From contig DAXV01000057.1 of NCBI GenBank assembly GCA_002506595.1, forward strand, positions 4,174 to 12,097: DNA of 7,924 nucleotides, in the 5' to 3' direction. This document shows, piece by piece, positions 1 through 7,478 of this stretch. A program made the position numbers and the translations under genes. How positions within the stretch are numbered: the first letter of the stretch is position 1; each line of letters opens with the position of its first letter. Source of the DNA: Acidilobaceae archaeon UBA158. Lineage in GTDB: Archaea; Thermoproteota; Thermoprotei_A; Sulfolobales; Acidilobaceae. The notes under the pieces were generated by a model. It was not told the DNA's origin. It worked only from the letters and a program-made list of their open reading frames with translations, and made no database searches.

Positions 1-3
1 AGC

Positions 4-13
4 ATAAATTTTT
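4..13 (+). promoter_or_regulatory. possible TATA element for the 50-2583 gene run
   Basis: An AT-rich TATAAATT-like stretch sits 37-46 nt before the chosen TTG start of the first gene. A start site about 25 nt downstream would fall near position 32-35, leaving a short leader that just includes the SD at 38-43. No purine-rich BRE can be judged because the window begins here. The spacing is good, but AT-rich background makes such matches common. Confidence 0.35.
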
Positions 14-49
14 ATTTCCATTTTGTTCAGCAAAACAAAGGAGCTAAAA

Positions 50-406
50 TTGGAAAAAGAACTAAAAATAATGCTGATGATATTAGTCGCTTTAGGTTTA
101 GTGACAGGATTAATTTTAGGCATATCAGGTATACCTATGATTGATGGTTTAACTGTAACAATAGGATTAATTCTTTACATTTTCGCAATTTTAATTTATC
201 CTCCATCGAGGTTTATTTTTCTAGGAGTTATGATAGGGGGGGATATAGGAGCAATATTAACATTGTTTTCGTATCCATTAGTTTTGCCATTTTTAATTAT
301 AGAGAGAGGAAAGGGGCATGAATCAATAGATATAGACTTTGTTCAAATAATAGTTTTCATAGAAATTATATATTATTTAATAAAAAAATTATTAAAAAGA
401 GGCTAA
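50..406 (+). CDS. small four-helix membrane protein, function unknown
   Basis: This gene encodes an unrecognised 118-residue hydrophobic protein that should lie in the cytoplasmic membrane. Hydrophobic segments at about residues 5-26, 30-50, 53-83 (long, possibly two passes or re-entrant) and 95-112 suggest four transmembrane helices. The tail is basic (KKLLKRG), and a short charged loop (ERGKGHESIDID) precedes the last helix. No catalytic or metal-binding motif is visible. I chose the TTG at 50 because AAAGGAG at 37-43 lies 6 nt upstream. The in-frame TTG at 23 has no SD and would add nine charged residues. ATG at 71 is a less likely alternative. The stop is 3 nt before the MFS transporter gene, so the two are probably co-transcribed and may act together. 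A run of seven G at 236-242 falls inside the third hydrophobic segment. Confidence 0.72.
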   Translation: MEKELKIMLMILVALGLVTGLILGISGIPMIDGLTVTIGLILYIFAILIYPPSRFIFLGVMIGGDIGAILTLFSYPLVLPFLIIERGKGHESIDIDFVQIIVFIEIIYYLIKKLLKRG

Positions 407-409
407 AGT

Positions 410-1498
410 ATGAAGCATGAACTATCAATATATTTTTCAAGAACAATCTATGCAGCCCAATGGTACATATTAGCTCCTGCAACTTTAGCAATTGCTCAAG
501 CAGAAAATGTTAGCAAGGCATTAATAGGTTTCTTACCGTTTGCATTTATAATAGGTGCAGCGATAACCCAAATACCGGCAGCATTTTTATCATCAAAGAT
601 TTCTCCTAAGAAAACCTTTCTAATAGGCCTATTTATTTTATCTTTATCTGATATAATAGTTCCTTTTACTGATAAATTCATTTATGCGATTTTATTAAGG
701 GTTCTAGCAGGCTTAGGGGCCGGCCTTTATTTTTCTCCAGCCGCAGCAGTTTTGGTTTCTAAAAATAAAGAAAAATCGGCGACATTAATGGGTTTATATA
801 ATGCTGCATTTAGCATAGGAGGTTTGATAGGATTATCATGGGGAATAATAGATGCAATATTAGGCTGGAGGTTAGCAACATTTATAGGAGGTCTATTAGG
901 TTTAATAGCATTTGCTGAAAACATTTTCTTCGTTAACGATTATAAATTAACAAGTCAAAGCAAAATAGTCTTCGATAAAAGACTTGTAATCTTGGGCATA
1001 GCAACATCAGGAATTTGGGGTAGTAGCTATGCAGTTGGTACATTAATCCCTTCATTTGCTTCGGAATTGTATAAAATAAGCTCATATAAAGTTAGTCCCT
1101 TGGTTTCTTTATATTTCGTTGGAAACATTATTGGAGGTTCTTTAACTTATTTGTTTGAGAAGAGGAATAAATTTATATCAATAATAATAATGGCAATTTT
1201 AACGGCTTTAACTTACCCTCTATATGGTATTATTGATATTTATTTTATGGCAATTGCTTCTTTATTAAATGGAATCTTTGTGAATATAACAACTAGTATC
1301 TACTATGCATTTGCTATAGATGAGCTCAATTCTATAAACGAATCATTATCATTATCTATAATTAACCTTATTAATATGGTAATAGGCGTATGGGTTTCCC
1401 CACTTTTCTCATTAGCAATGGCAATTAATTTAAAGTTATCTTTATATATATTGCTTGCTATAACTATTATACCGGTAGTGTTAATTAAAAAATTATAA
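410..1498 (+). CDS. major facilitator superfamily (MFS) transporter
   Basis: A 362-residue integral membrane protein, predicted to be a secondary transporter of the MFS. The substrate cannot be told from sequence. About twelve hydrophobic segments can be traced, near residues 12-30, 38-60, 68-86, 91-115, 125-146, 150-175, 190-210, 228-248, 254-272, 276-300, 313-335 and 341-360. The loop between helices 2 and 3 reads SSKISPKKTFLIG, a degenerate form of the MFS signature with basic residues. Helix 4 has the typical LLRVLAGLGAG with Arg97. Helix 5 has a Gly-rich stretch ending SIGGLIG. A charged loop at 178-190 separates the two halves. It is somewhat shorter than the usual ~400 residues because the loops are short, and nothing looks truncated. 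AGAGG at 398-402 lies 7 nt before the ATG. It is the middle gene of a probable three-gene operon. Confidence 0.87.
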   Translation: MKHELSIYFSRTIYAAQWYILAPATLAIAQAENVSKALIGFLPFAFIIGAAITQIPAAFLSSKISPKKTFLIGLFILSLSDIIVPFTDKFIYAILLRVLAGLGAGLYFSPAAAVLVSKNKEKSATLMGLYNAAFSIGGLIGLSWGIIDAILGWRLATFIGGLLGLIAFAENIFFVNDYKLTSQSKIVFDKRLVILGIATSGIWGSSYAVGTLIPSFASELYKISSYKVSPLVSLYFVGNIIGGSLTYLFEKRNKFISIIIMAILTALTYPLYGIIDIYFMAIASLLNGIFVNITTSIYYAFAIDELNSINESLSLSIINLINMVIGVWVSPLFSLAMAINLKLSLYILLAITIIPVVLIKKL

Positions 1499-1521
1499 AA
1501 ATACAAAAGGTTGTGGAAGTA

Positions 1522-2583
1522 ATGGGAGAAGAAAGTAAAGAAACAATAGCAATAATAGCAGATTGGGATGCTGATGGAGTAATTGCCGCAGCAGCAATTG
1601 TATATTCTCAAGAAAAATTAGGTATCTTTCCTATTAAAGGTAAGAAAAAAGTTGAATTGATTCCATCAGGTCCAAGGGAAATGGAACATGCATTAAAAAA
1701 TAAGTGTTGGGATATTTTAGTTATATTAGATATCCCTTTTTCTCAAGAAGTTAGCAAGGCATTAGACGATTTATATGCAAAAGGATGTAAACCAAAGATA
1801 TATTATTTTGACCATCATCCAATAACTCTTGAAAGCATGAGTATTATAGAAAGCAAATATAATGCATTAGCAATATTGGGGAAAAGCCCTACTGCAATAT
1901 TAGTTAGAAGTTTTTTAGATGGACTTAATATAAAATTAACTCCTAGACTCATTAATTTAATAGATGCAATAGGCACATTAGAAGGAGGAGGTTATTTAAG
2001 AAATAAACATCAAGTTCCTGAAGGTATAGTAAAATTAGCGGCATCTATTTCAAAGGCTTTAAATCAAAACAAAGATAAGAGCATATGGGAAAAATATGTT
2101 GAATGGGCATCAAATCCATTACCTTTTGAGCCTTCATTACTGAAAGGAGAAGAGGATTTCAAAAATGTTATAGAATTAGGATTTGAAGTATCTAAGGAAA
2201 GCGATAAAGAAATTAAGGAAAAGGCAATGGAATTAGCTATGTCTGCGAAAAACTTAGGATATATAAAATTTATCGATGCAAGGGATAAATGGAACAAAAG
2301 TGGTGCATCAGCTTTAACATCTGCAATATTTAAAATATTAAAGGTAACAACTGCTTTATTAACGGAAAAGAAGGAAGATAATGTTAGGCTCTTAATAATT
2401 AGGAGCAGTAAAGGAGAGGCGTTGAAAATAATGAAAAACCTCTTTGCAATGGGTATAACAGAAGATGTGGGAGGCCATGGAAATATAGCTGTTGCTAAAG
2501 TAAAGCCAGAAATAACTGTTAGGAACTTGGAAGAGGCTTTAAGAAAAGCATCTTTACAGTCTTTCCAAGAAAGGGAGGGTTAA
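1522..2583 (+). CDS. DHH/DHHA1 family phosphoesterase (RecJ-like)
   Basis: A 353-residue cytoplasmic protein of the DHH superfamily, whose members hydrolyse phosphodiester bonds in single-stranded DNA, short oligonucleotides or cyclic dinucleotides using Mn2+ or Mg2+. Motif I is DWDADG (residues 14-19). A motif II Asp70 lies in VILDIPF, and motif III is FDHHP with the DHH at 97-99. The C-terminal DHHA1-type substrate domain ends in DVGGHG (GGH at 317-319). The motif IV region reads DAIGTLEGGG, where RecJ proteins usually have Asp after GTxA. The nearest acidic residues here are Asp148 and Glu154. It could be a nuclease, a nanoRNase or a GINS-associated RecJ homologue, and the sequence does not decide. 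Start choice is uncertain. ATG at 1522 has AAAAGG 11 nt upstream, while GTG at 1513 would have that element only 2 nt away. It follows the transporter gene closely and is probably in the same transcript. Confidence 0.85.
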   Translation: MGEESKETIAIIADWDADGVIAAAAIVYSQEKLGIFPIKGKKKVELIPSGPREMEHALKNKCWDILVILDIPFSQEVSKALDDLYAKGCKPKIYYFDHHPITLESMSIIESKYNALAILGKSPTAILVRSFLDGLNIKLTPRLINLIDAIGTLEGGGYLRNKHQVPEGIVKLAASISKALNQNKDKSIWEKYVEWASNPLPFEPSLLKGEEDFKNVIELGFEVSKESDKEIKEKAMELAMSAKNLGYIKFIDARDKWNKSGASALTSAIFKILKVTTALLTEKKEDNVRLLIIRSSKGEALKIMKNLFAMGITEDVGGHGNIAVAKVKPEITVRNLEEALRKASLQSFQEREG

Positions 2584-2593
2584 TTGTGAGGGT

Positions 2594-2636
2594 TAATTTT
2601 TAAAATCAATAATAATGGAGTTTTTATTAAAAATTA
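2594..2636 (+). terminator. T-rich termination zone with an AT inverted repeat
   Basis: Two runs of five T (2597-2601 and 2621-2625) follow the phosphoesterase stop codon by 13 and 37 nt. T-runs are the usual intrinsic termination signal for archaeal RNA polymerase. The arms TAATTTTTA (2594-2602) and TAAAAATTA (2628-2636) are a perfect 9-nt inverted repeat around a 25-nt spacer. The repeat is purely A/T, so it may be only compositional. The zone separates the first operon from the thermosome promoter. Confidence 0.45.
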
Positions 2637-2664
2637 CAAAATTGATTCCTAATATGAATTAAAA

Positions 2665-2680
2665 CAGAAAAGTTTATATA
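2665..2680 (+). promoter_or_regulatory. thermosome gene promoter (BRE and TATA box)
   Basis: The purine-rich CAGAAAAG (a BRE-like element) runs directly into TTTATATA (2673-2680). This is one of the best archaeal promoter matches in the window. The expected start is about 25 nt downstream, near 2702, giving a leader of roughly 38 nt that holds the SD. No clear operator palindrome is seen between the TATA box and the start codon, so any heat-shock control is not visible here. Confidence 0.75.
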
Positions 2681-2728
2681 GAAGCGATCTCACGAATACT
2701 CTACTGGAGCTAAAATTAGTTAGTGAAT

Positions 2729-2735
2729 AGGTGAT
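2729..2735 (+). promoter_or_regulatory. Shine-Dalgarno site that sets the thermosome start
   Basis: AGGTGAT is complementary to the 3' end of archaeal 16S rRNA and lies 4 nt before ATG at 2740. The GTG inside it (2731-2733) is in frame with the gene and could be mistaken for the start codon. The site itself argues that translation begins at 2740. Confidence 0.85.
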
Positions 2736-2739
2736 AAAT

Positions 2740-4410
2740 ATGGCAAGCAGTGCGGGAAGTAATATACCTGTATTAATACTTAAAGAAGGAACTCAAAGGT
2801 CTTATGGTAGGGAAGCATTAAAGAATAACATACTTGCAGCAAAAGTATTGTCTGAATTATTGAAAACAAGTTTAGGTCCTCGTGGCCTTGATAAGATGTT
2901 AATTGATTCTTTTGGTGACATAACTATAACAAATGATGGTGCAACAATAGTAAAAGAAATGGAAATACAACACCCAGCAGCTAAGCTTTTAGTAGAAATA
3001 GCAAAAGCCCAAGATAGTGAAGTCGGTGATGGTACAACAAGTGTTGTAGTATTAGCTGGAAGCCTATTAGAAAAGGCTGAGAAGCTTTTAGATGATAACA
3101 TACACCCATCAATTATAATTGATGGATATACAAAAGCTATGAATAAAGCATTAGAGGTTTTAGATACAATTGGTAAAAAAGTAGATATAAATGATGATTC
3201 AACCCTTAGGAAAATAGTAGATACAACTATATCAAGCAAATACACTGGTCAAGGTCCAGAAAAGGAAAAAATAATAAACATAGTTGTTGATGCAATCAAA
3301 ACAGTCGCTGAAAAAAGAGAAGATGGATCATATTATGTTGATTTAGATAATGTAAAAATAGAGAAGAAAAAAGGAGAAAGTTTAATGGATACTTCATTAA
3401 TAAAGGGAATAGTTATTGATAAAGAAGTTGTTCACCCAGGAATGCCAAAGATGATTAAGAATGCAAAAATAGCTGTTTTAGATGCTGCTTTGGAAATACA
3501 AAAGCCTGATATATCAACAAAGATAAGGGTAACTGATGTAGACCAATTGGATAACTTCTTAGAAGAAGAAACTAAGATATTAAGAGAAATGGTTGATCAA
3601 ATAGCTGCAACTGGTGCAAATGTAGTAATAACACAAAAGGGAATTGATGATGTTGCTCAACACTTCTTAGCAAAGAAAGGTATACTAGCAGCTAGAAGAG
3701 TAAAGAGAAGTGATATTGAAAAGATAGCAAAGGCTACTGGTGCAAAGATAGTAACAAGTATTAAGGACCTTAAGCCAGATAGCTTAGGTTATGCAGAATT
3801 AGTTGAGGAAAGAAAAGTTGGAAATGATAAGATGATATTCATAGAAGGGGCTAAGAATCCAAAGAGTGTTACAATATTAATAAGAGGAGCAAACGATATG
3901 CTATTAGATGAGGCTGAAAGGAACATAAACGATGCCTTACATTCACTAAGAAACTTACTCAGAGAACCAAAGATAGTTGGGGGAGGAGGAGCAACTGAAA
4001 CTGAGATAGCTATGGCTATTAGAAACTATGCAAGAACAATAGGAGGAAAAGAACAATTAGCTATTGAAGCATTTGCTGATGCATTAGAAGTAATCCCAAC
4101 AGTTTTAGCAGAAAGCAGCGGTATGGATCCATTAGATGCATTGATGGAATTGAGATCATATCATGGAAAGGATTTTAAGTTTGCAGGAATTAATGCAATA
4201 GACAGTAAAATAGTAGATGATGTAACAAAATATGACATATATGAACCAATACTCGTTAAGAAACAAGTAATAAAAGGTGCTTCAGAGGCATCAATATCGC
4301 TATTAAAGATAGATGACTTAATTGCTGCTTCAGCGCCAAAGTCTGAAAGCAAGGGAGGAGGATCTGAAGGACAACAACAAGGAATGCCTTCTGGTATGCC
4401 TCAAATGTAA
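2740..4410 (+). CDS. thermosome (group II chaperonin) subunit
   Basis: A 556-residue ATP-dependent cytosolic chaperonin subunit. Such subunits assemble into double-ring cages that fold proteins and resist heat stress. Family landmarks are intact: LGPRG at residues 45-49, the ATP-site stretch DITITNDGAT ending near 69, the GDGTTS nucleotide loop at 96-101 with Asp97, and GGGGATETE from 414. The general-base Asp is in INDALHSLR (Asp398), matching the GroEL D398 context. The apical domain lies between about 210 and 365. The C-terminus is a Gly/Gln/Met-rich flexible tail (from SKGGG to the final MPQM), as expected for tails that point into the cavity. Length is normal (about 545-560). Crenarchaea carry two or three paralogues, and I cannot assign this one to alpha, beta or gamma, so no symbol is given. 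The gene has its own promoter and SD and appears to be monocistronic. Confidence 0.97.
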   Translation: MASSAGSNIPVLILKEGTQRSYGREALKNNILAAKVLSELLKTSLGPRGLDKMLIDSFGDITITNDGATIVKEMEIQHPAAKLLVEIAKAQDSEVGDGTTSVVVLAGSLLEKAEKLLDDNIHPSIIIDGYTKAMNKALEVLDTIGKKVDINDDSTLRKIVDTTISSKYTGQGPEKEKIINIVVDAIKTVAEKREDGSYYVDLDNVKIEKKKGESLMDTSLIKGIVIDKEVVHPGMPKMIKNAKIAVLDAALEIQKPDISTKIRVTDVDQLDNFLEEETKILREMVDQIAATGANVVITQKGIDDVAQHFLAKKGILAARRVKRSDIEKIAKATGAKIVTSIKDLKPDSLGYAELVEERKVGNDKMIFIEGAKNPKSVTILIRGANDMLLDEAERNINDALHSLRNLLREPKIVGGGGATETEIAMAIRNYARTIGGKEQLAIEAFADALEVIPTVLAESSGMDPLDALMELRSYHGKDFKFAGINAIDSKIVDDVTKYDIYEPILVKKQVIKGASEASISLLKIDDLIAASAPKSESKGGGSEGQQQGMPSGMPQM

Positions 4411-4415
4411 AACAC

Positions 4416-4423
4416 TTTTTCTT
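4416..4423 (+). terminator. T-run terminator after the thermosome gene
   Basis: TTTTTCTT begins 6 nt after the thermosome stop codon, with no GC-rich stem before it. That is the normal look of crenarchaeal T-rich termination. A second run of seven T lies at 4457-4463, just before the SD of the next gene, and could act as a backup. Confidence 0.5.
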
Positions 4424-4429
4424 ATATTA
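4422..4429 (+). promoter_or_regulatory. weak TATA box for the helicase gene
   Basis: TTATATTA lies so that a start site about 26 nt downstream would fall near 4452, giving a leader of about 28 nt containing GGAGTG (4464-4469). The upstream flank is T-rich rather than purine-rich, so the BRE is poor. Read-through from the thermosome gene is the alternative. Confidence 0.35.
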
Positions 4430-4479
4430 AAACTTAATTATTTCCCGTATTACCAATTTTTTTGGAGTGCTAATATATA

Positions 4480-7302
4480 ATGGCAATGGAGCTATTAAAT
4501 CCGATGCTTAAAGATGTAATAAATAACTTAGGCTATAAGAAACTCATGCCTATACAAGAAAAGGCTATACCTGTTATTTTAAAAGGAAGCCACACATTAA
4601 TTATTTCACCAACAGGCTCAGGAAAAACGGAAGCAGCTCTTTTACCTGTTGTTTCTTCAATTTTAAATAAAAAGGAAAAGGGAATAAAGGCAATATATAT
4701 AACACCATTAAGAGCCTTAAATAGAGATATATCTTATAGGATTGATAAAATAGTTACTGGTGTTGGGTTAACGTTGTTTTTAAGACATGGAGATACAAAT
4801 CAATCTCAAAGAAAGAAGTTTTTGGAAAACCCTCCTGATGTTATGGTAACGACTCCTGAAAGCTTGAACCTTCTCTTAACTATAAGGAAAAATTTATGGG
4901 AAAATGTTTCTTATGTTATAGTAGACGAAATACATGAACTGCTTGATAATAAAAGAGGAGTTGAACTTTCATTAATTTTGGAGAGATTAGATGAATTTTC
5001 AAAAAATAGGATACAAAGAATAGGGTTATCTGCAACATTATCTGAAAAATCAAAAAAAGAGGCAACAAATTTATTGGCTTATAATAGAAAAGTTGAAACA
5101 GTAGAGGATTATTCAACGAAAAAATACAATATATCAATAATGATAACAAATGGTAAGGATGAACAATGGGATAATATGATTAAAGGAATATCTGATATAA
5201 TAAAGGAAAACAAAGGTTCAATATTGATTTTCACAAATACTAGATCTGTTGCGGAAAAACTTTCAAACGATTTATCAAAATATTTAGATAATGAAATTGG
5301 AGTTCACCATGGAAGCCTTTCTAGAGATGTTAGGGAAAAGGCAGAGAAGATGTTTAGGGAAGGTAAGATAAAAGCATTGGTTGCAACATCATCAATGGAA
5401 TTGGGTATTGATATAGGTAAAATAGATACTGTTATTCAATTCATGTCCCCTAGGCAAGTAATAACCATGTTACAAAGAGCAGGTAGATCAGGGCATAAAA
5501 TAGGAGATATTAGCAAGGGTATTATAATTACGATGAACAATTTGTTTGAAATAATTGAGTCTGGAGTTATAGCATTAAGAACAGAAAGAGGAGAAATTGA
5601 GGATTTAATCTTACCTAAAAGGTCTATGGATGCATTAGCTCATCAATTGGTTGCGATGCTTGTTGAAGGAACATCAAGCGATGTAGATAAGTCTTTAAGT
5701 ATTGTTAATAGAGCATATCCTTTTTCAACGATAAGTTATGAAGATATGAAGAGGGTTTTGAACCATCTAAATACTGTTAAAGTAATAAAATTTAATGAAG
5801 AAACAAATACAATAGCCCAATCTAGGAGAACTAGGAAGTATTTATACAGCGTTTCCATGATTCCAGACGAAGTAAACTTTAATGTTTATGATATCTCTTC
5901 TAATTCAAGGATAGGTGAAGTTAGTGAAAGATTTGTCGAAACTGCAGTTTTAGAAGAGGGGAAGGAAAACTTCAGGTTTACTTTAGCTGGTAAGGTATGG
6001 GAAGTCGTTTCTATTGATTATGAGGAAGAAAAAATTGAAGCAAAACCAATTGCTATAAGTGAAGGCGCTATACCTGTATGGGAAGGAGAATTAATACCTG
6101 TTTCTTATAATGTTGCTAGAGAAGTATGCTCATTAATTAGCTTAGGCATGATTGATAATGAAGGTTTAAAAGAATTGTTAAAAAAGAGAAAGATAAATGA
6201 TGAGGCAATTTTTAGGATTACAGAAATTTTAAACAATACAAAAAAAGCATGGGGTGTTGATTTAAGCCCTCAAAATTTAGTTATAGAAGAAGTAAATGGC
6301 AGTTCTATTTTATATGCATGTTTGGGGAGCAAAGGAAACTTCTTGCTTGCCTTGATATTATCAAAATTGTTAGAAAAATACATAAAGGTACAAATTGATT
6401 ACATACCATATGCAATAATTTTTACTTCCCAATATAAGGTTTCAGGAGAACTGATTAAGGAAGCATTGATGGAATTAAAAAATATGGATCCCCAAGAAAT
6501 CATGGCTTTATCACAAGATGCAGTAAAAAGCTCAAGGGTTTACATATCAAGGTTTTTACAAGTTGCTAAAAGGTTAGGTGTTGTTGATACTGATGTTAAG
6601 ATACCTTTGGAATTAGGTAAGAAAATGATAGATGCATATAAAAACACTGTTATTGATGAGGAAACGGTTAGGGAAATAATTTATGATATGTTTGATTTAG
6701 ATTCTTTATTAAAATTTAAAGTAGATTTCAGCAATGTAAACATTATTAAGCTTCCTGACCCAAGTCCATTGGCAAAAGAGGTATTATCAAATCCTTATCT
6801 TAGAAAAGATTTAGGTACAAATCTAAAATCTTTGGCAATTGATTATATAATTGAAGGGCTTAGGAAAAATGCATTAAATAAAGATGCGGCATTTGTTTGT
6901 GTTTCATGTGGAGAAGTTTGGGTAAGCAAAGTAAAAGATTTAGGCAATGTTGTTAGATGTCCTAAATGTAAAGGAATGATGATAGCGCCAATGCCAAATA
7001 CAGATTGGGGAAACAATGCTATTAGTATATTTAAAAAATGGAAGAAAGGGGAATTAAAGAAGCCTAATAAGGATCAGATGAAAATTATTAATGAAATTAA
7101 GGATAGGGCAGCTCTTTATATAAATTATGCTTCTCAAGGTATGGGAAGGTTTGTAATAGAATCATTAATGACTCAAGGCGTTGGTCCAAGGGCAGCTAGG
7201 AGGGTTATACAGGAATATATAAGAGGTGGAGAGAAAGAATTTTATAAGGCATTGTTAAAGGCAAAAGAGGAATACATATCATATAAAAAGTATTGGGATT
7301 AG
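4480..7302 (+). CDS. Lhr-type superfamily 2 ATP-dependent helicase
   Basis: A 940-residue cytoplasmic helicase of the Lhr family, whose members unwind DNA or RNA:DNA duplexes and are linked to repair or RNA metabolism. RecA domain 1 has a Q-motif region (MPIQ, Gln26), Walker A SPTGSGKT (43-50), TPLRAL (75-80), TTPES (124-128), the DEIH box (149-152) and SAT (184-186). RecA domain 2 has IFTNTRS (250-256), ELGIDIG (307-313) and QRAGRSGHK (332-340). A winged-helix region (about 375-460) and an Lhr core follow, with IPVWEGELIP (531-540), typical of Lhr proteins. A zinc-ribbon-like Cys4 site, CxxC-x16-CxxC, lies at 807-830, then a basic tail containing GVGPRAARRV (900-909) that resembles a helix-hairpin-helix. 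Start ATG 4480 has GGAGTG 10 nt upstream; ATG 4486 is an alternative. Ski2/Hel308 helicases were considered, but the WEGE motif and the long C-terminus favour Lhr. Confidence 0.93.
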   Translation: MAMELLNPMLKDVINNLGYKKLMPIQEKAIPVILKGSHTLIISPTGSGKTEAALLPVVSSILNKKEKGIKAIYITPLRALNRDISYRIDKIVTGVGLTLFLRHGDTNQSQRKKFLENPPDVMVTTPESLNLLLTIRKNLWENVSYVIVDEIHELLDNKRGVELSLILERLDEFSKNRIQRIGLSATLSEKSKKEATNLLAYNRKVETVEDYSTKKYNISIMITNGKDEQWDNMIKGISDIIKENKGSILIFTNTRSVAEKLSNDLSKYLDNEIGVHHGSLSRDVREKAEKMFREGKIKALVATSSMELGIDIGKIDTVIQFMSPRQVITMLQRAGRSGHKIGDISKGIIITMNNLFEIIESGVIALRTERGEIEDLILPKRSMDALAHQLVAMLVEGTSSDVDKSLSIVNRAYPFSTISYEDMKRVLNHLNTVKVIKFNEETNTIAQSRRTRKYLYSVSMIPDEVNFNVYDISSNSRIGEVSERFVETAVLEEGKENFRFTLAGKVWEVVSIDYEEEKIEAKPIAISEGAIPVWEGELIPVSYNVAREVCSLISLGMIDNEGLKELLKKRKINDEAIFRITEILNNTKKAWGVDLSPQNLVIEEVNGSSILYACLGSKGNFLLALILSKLLEKYIKVQIDYIPYAIIFTSQYKVSGELIKEALMELKNMDPQEIMALSQDAVKSSRVYISRFLQVAKRLGVVDTDVKIPLELGKKMIDAYKNTVIDEETVREIIYDMFDLDSLLKFKVDFSNVNIIKLPDPSPLAKEVLSNPYLRKDLGTNLKSLAIDYIIEGLRKNALNKDAAFVCVSCGEVWVSKVKDLGNVVRCPKCKGMMIAPMPNTDWGNNAISIFKKWKKGELKKPNKDQMKIINEIKDRAALYINYASQGMGRFVIESLMTQGVGPRAARRVIQEYIRGGEKEFYKALLKAKEEYISYKKYWD

Positions 7303-7309
7303 CAACAAT

Positions 7310-7317
7310 TTTATAAA
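7310..7317 (+). promoter_or_regulatory. TATA box of the tRNA-Glu gene
   Basis: TTTATAAA begins 8 nt after the helicase stop codon. Its centre is about 29 nt before the tRNA 5' end, which allows a start site at about 7339 and a very short 5' leader. A second TATA-like match at 7325-7332 is too close, as it would start transcription inside the tRNA. Confidence 0.65.
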
Positions 7318-7342
7318 ACCTTTCTTTATATATGTTTTTGGA

Positions 7343-7417
7343 GCCGCGGTAGTATAGTCCGGTCCAGTATGCGGGCCTCTCGAGCCCGTGACCCGGGTTC
7401 AAATCCCGGCCGCGGCA
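7343..7417 (+). tRNA. tRNA-Glu (anticodon CUC)
   Basis: A complete 75-nt cloverleaf can be folded by hand. The acceptor is GCCGCGG (7343-7349) paired with CCGCGGC (7410-7416), with discriminator A7417. The D stem is GTAT/GTAT with an 11-nt loop containing CCGG. The anticodon stem CGGGC/GCCCG encloses CTCTCGA, giving anticodon CTC at 7379-7381, which reads GAG (Glu). The variable loop is 4 nt (TGAC), as is usual for tRNA-Glu. The T stem is CCGGG/CCCGG with loop TTCAAAT. No intron is present and the CCA end is not encoded. Base composition is 51 of 75 G+C, in sharp contrast to the surroundings, as expected in a thermophile. It has its own promoter between the helicase gene and itself. Confidence 0.97.
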
Positions 7418-7420
7418 TTA

Positions 7421-7430
7421 ATTTTATCTT
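7421..7430 (+). terminator. T-rich end signal of the tRNA gene
   Basis: ATTTTATCTT starts 4 nt beyond the discriminator base. It is a short, interrupted T-tract consistent with archaeal termination. It is weak and rests mainly on position. Confidence 0.4.
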
Positions 7431-7441
7431 GCAATATAACT

Positions 7442-7456
7442 GGAAAGTATTTATAT
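7442..7456 (+). promoter_or_regulatory. BRE/TATA promoter ahead of a non-coding region
   Basis: GGAAAG (7442-7447) followed by TATTTATAT (7448-7456) is a strong archaeal promoter match, similar in form to the thermosome promoter. Its centre predicts a start near 7479. No convincing protein gene follows, but a series of RNA hairpins begins exactly there. Confidence 0.6.
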
Positions 7457-7478
7457 GCTTACTTAAATTTTCATTATC

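Noticed and set aside
2594..2647. Inverted repeats (TAATTTTTA/TAAAAATTA and AATCAAT/ATTGATT) as a regulatory operator of the thermosome gene.
   Set aside because: They are nearly all A/T, have long spacers and lie upstream of the promoter. They are best explained by base composition or as part of a termination zone.
2802..3245. A 147-codon open frame on the - strand inside the thermosome gene.
   Set aside because: It is a shadow of a strongly supported conserved gene, with no start signal of its own and unlikely composition.
7325..7332. TTTATATA as the tRNA promoter.
   Set aside because: Its centre is only about 14 nt before the tRNA, which would put the start inside the gene. The box at 7310-7317 has correct spacing.
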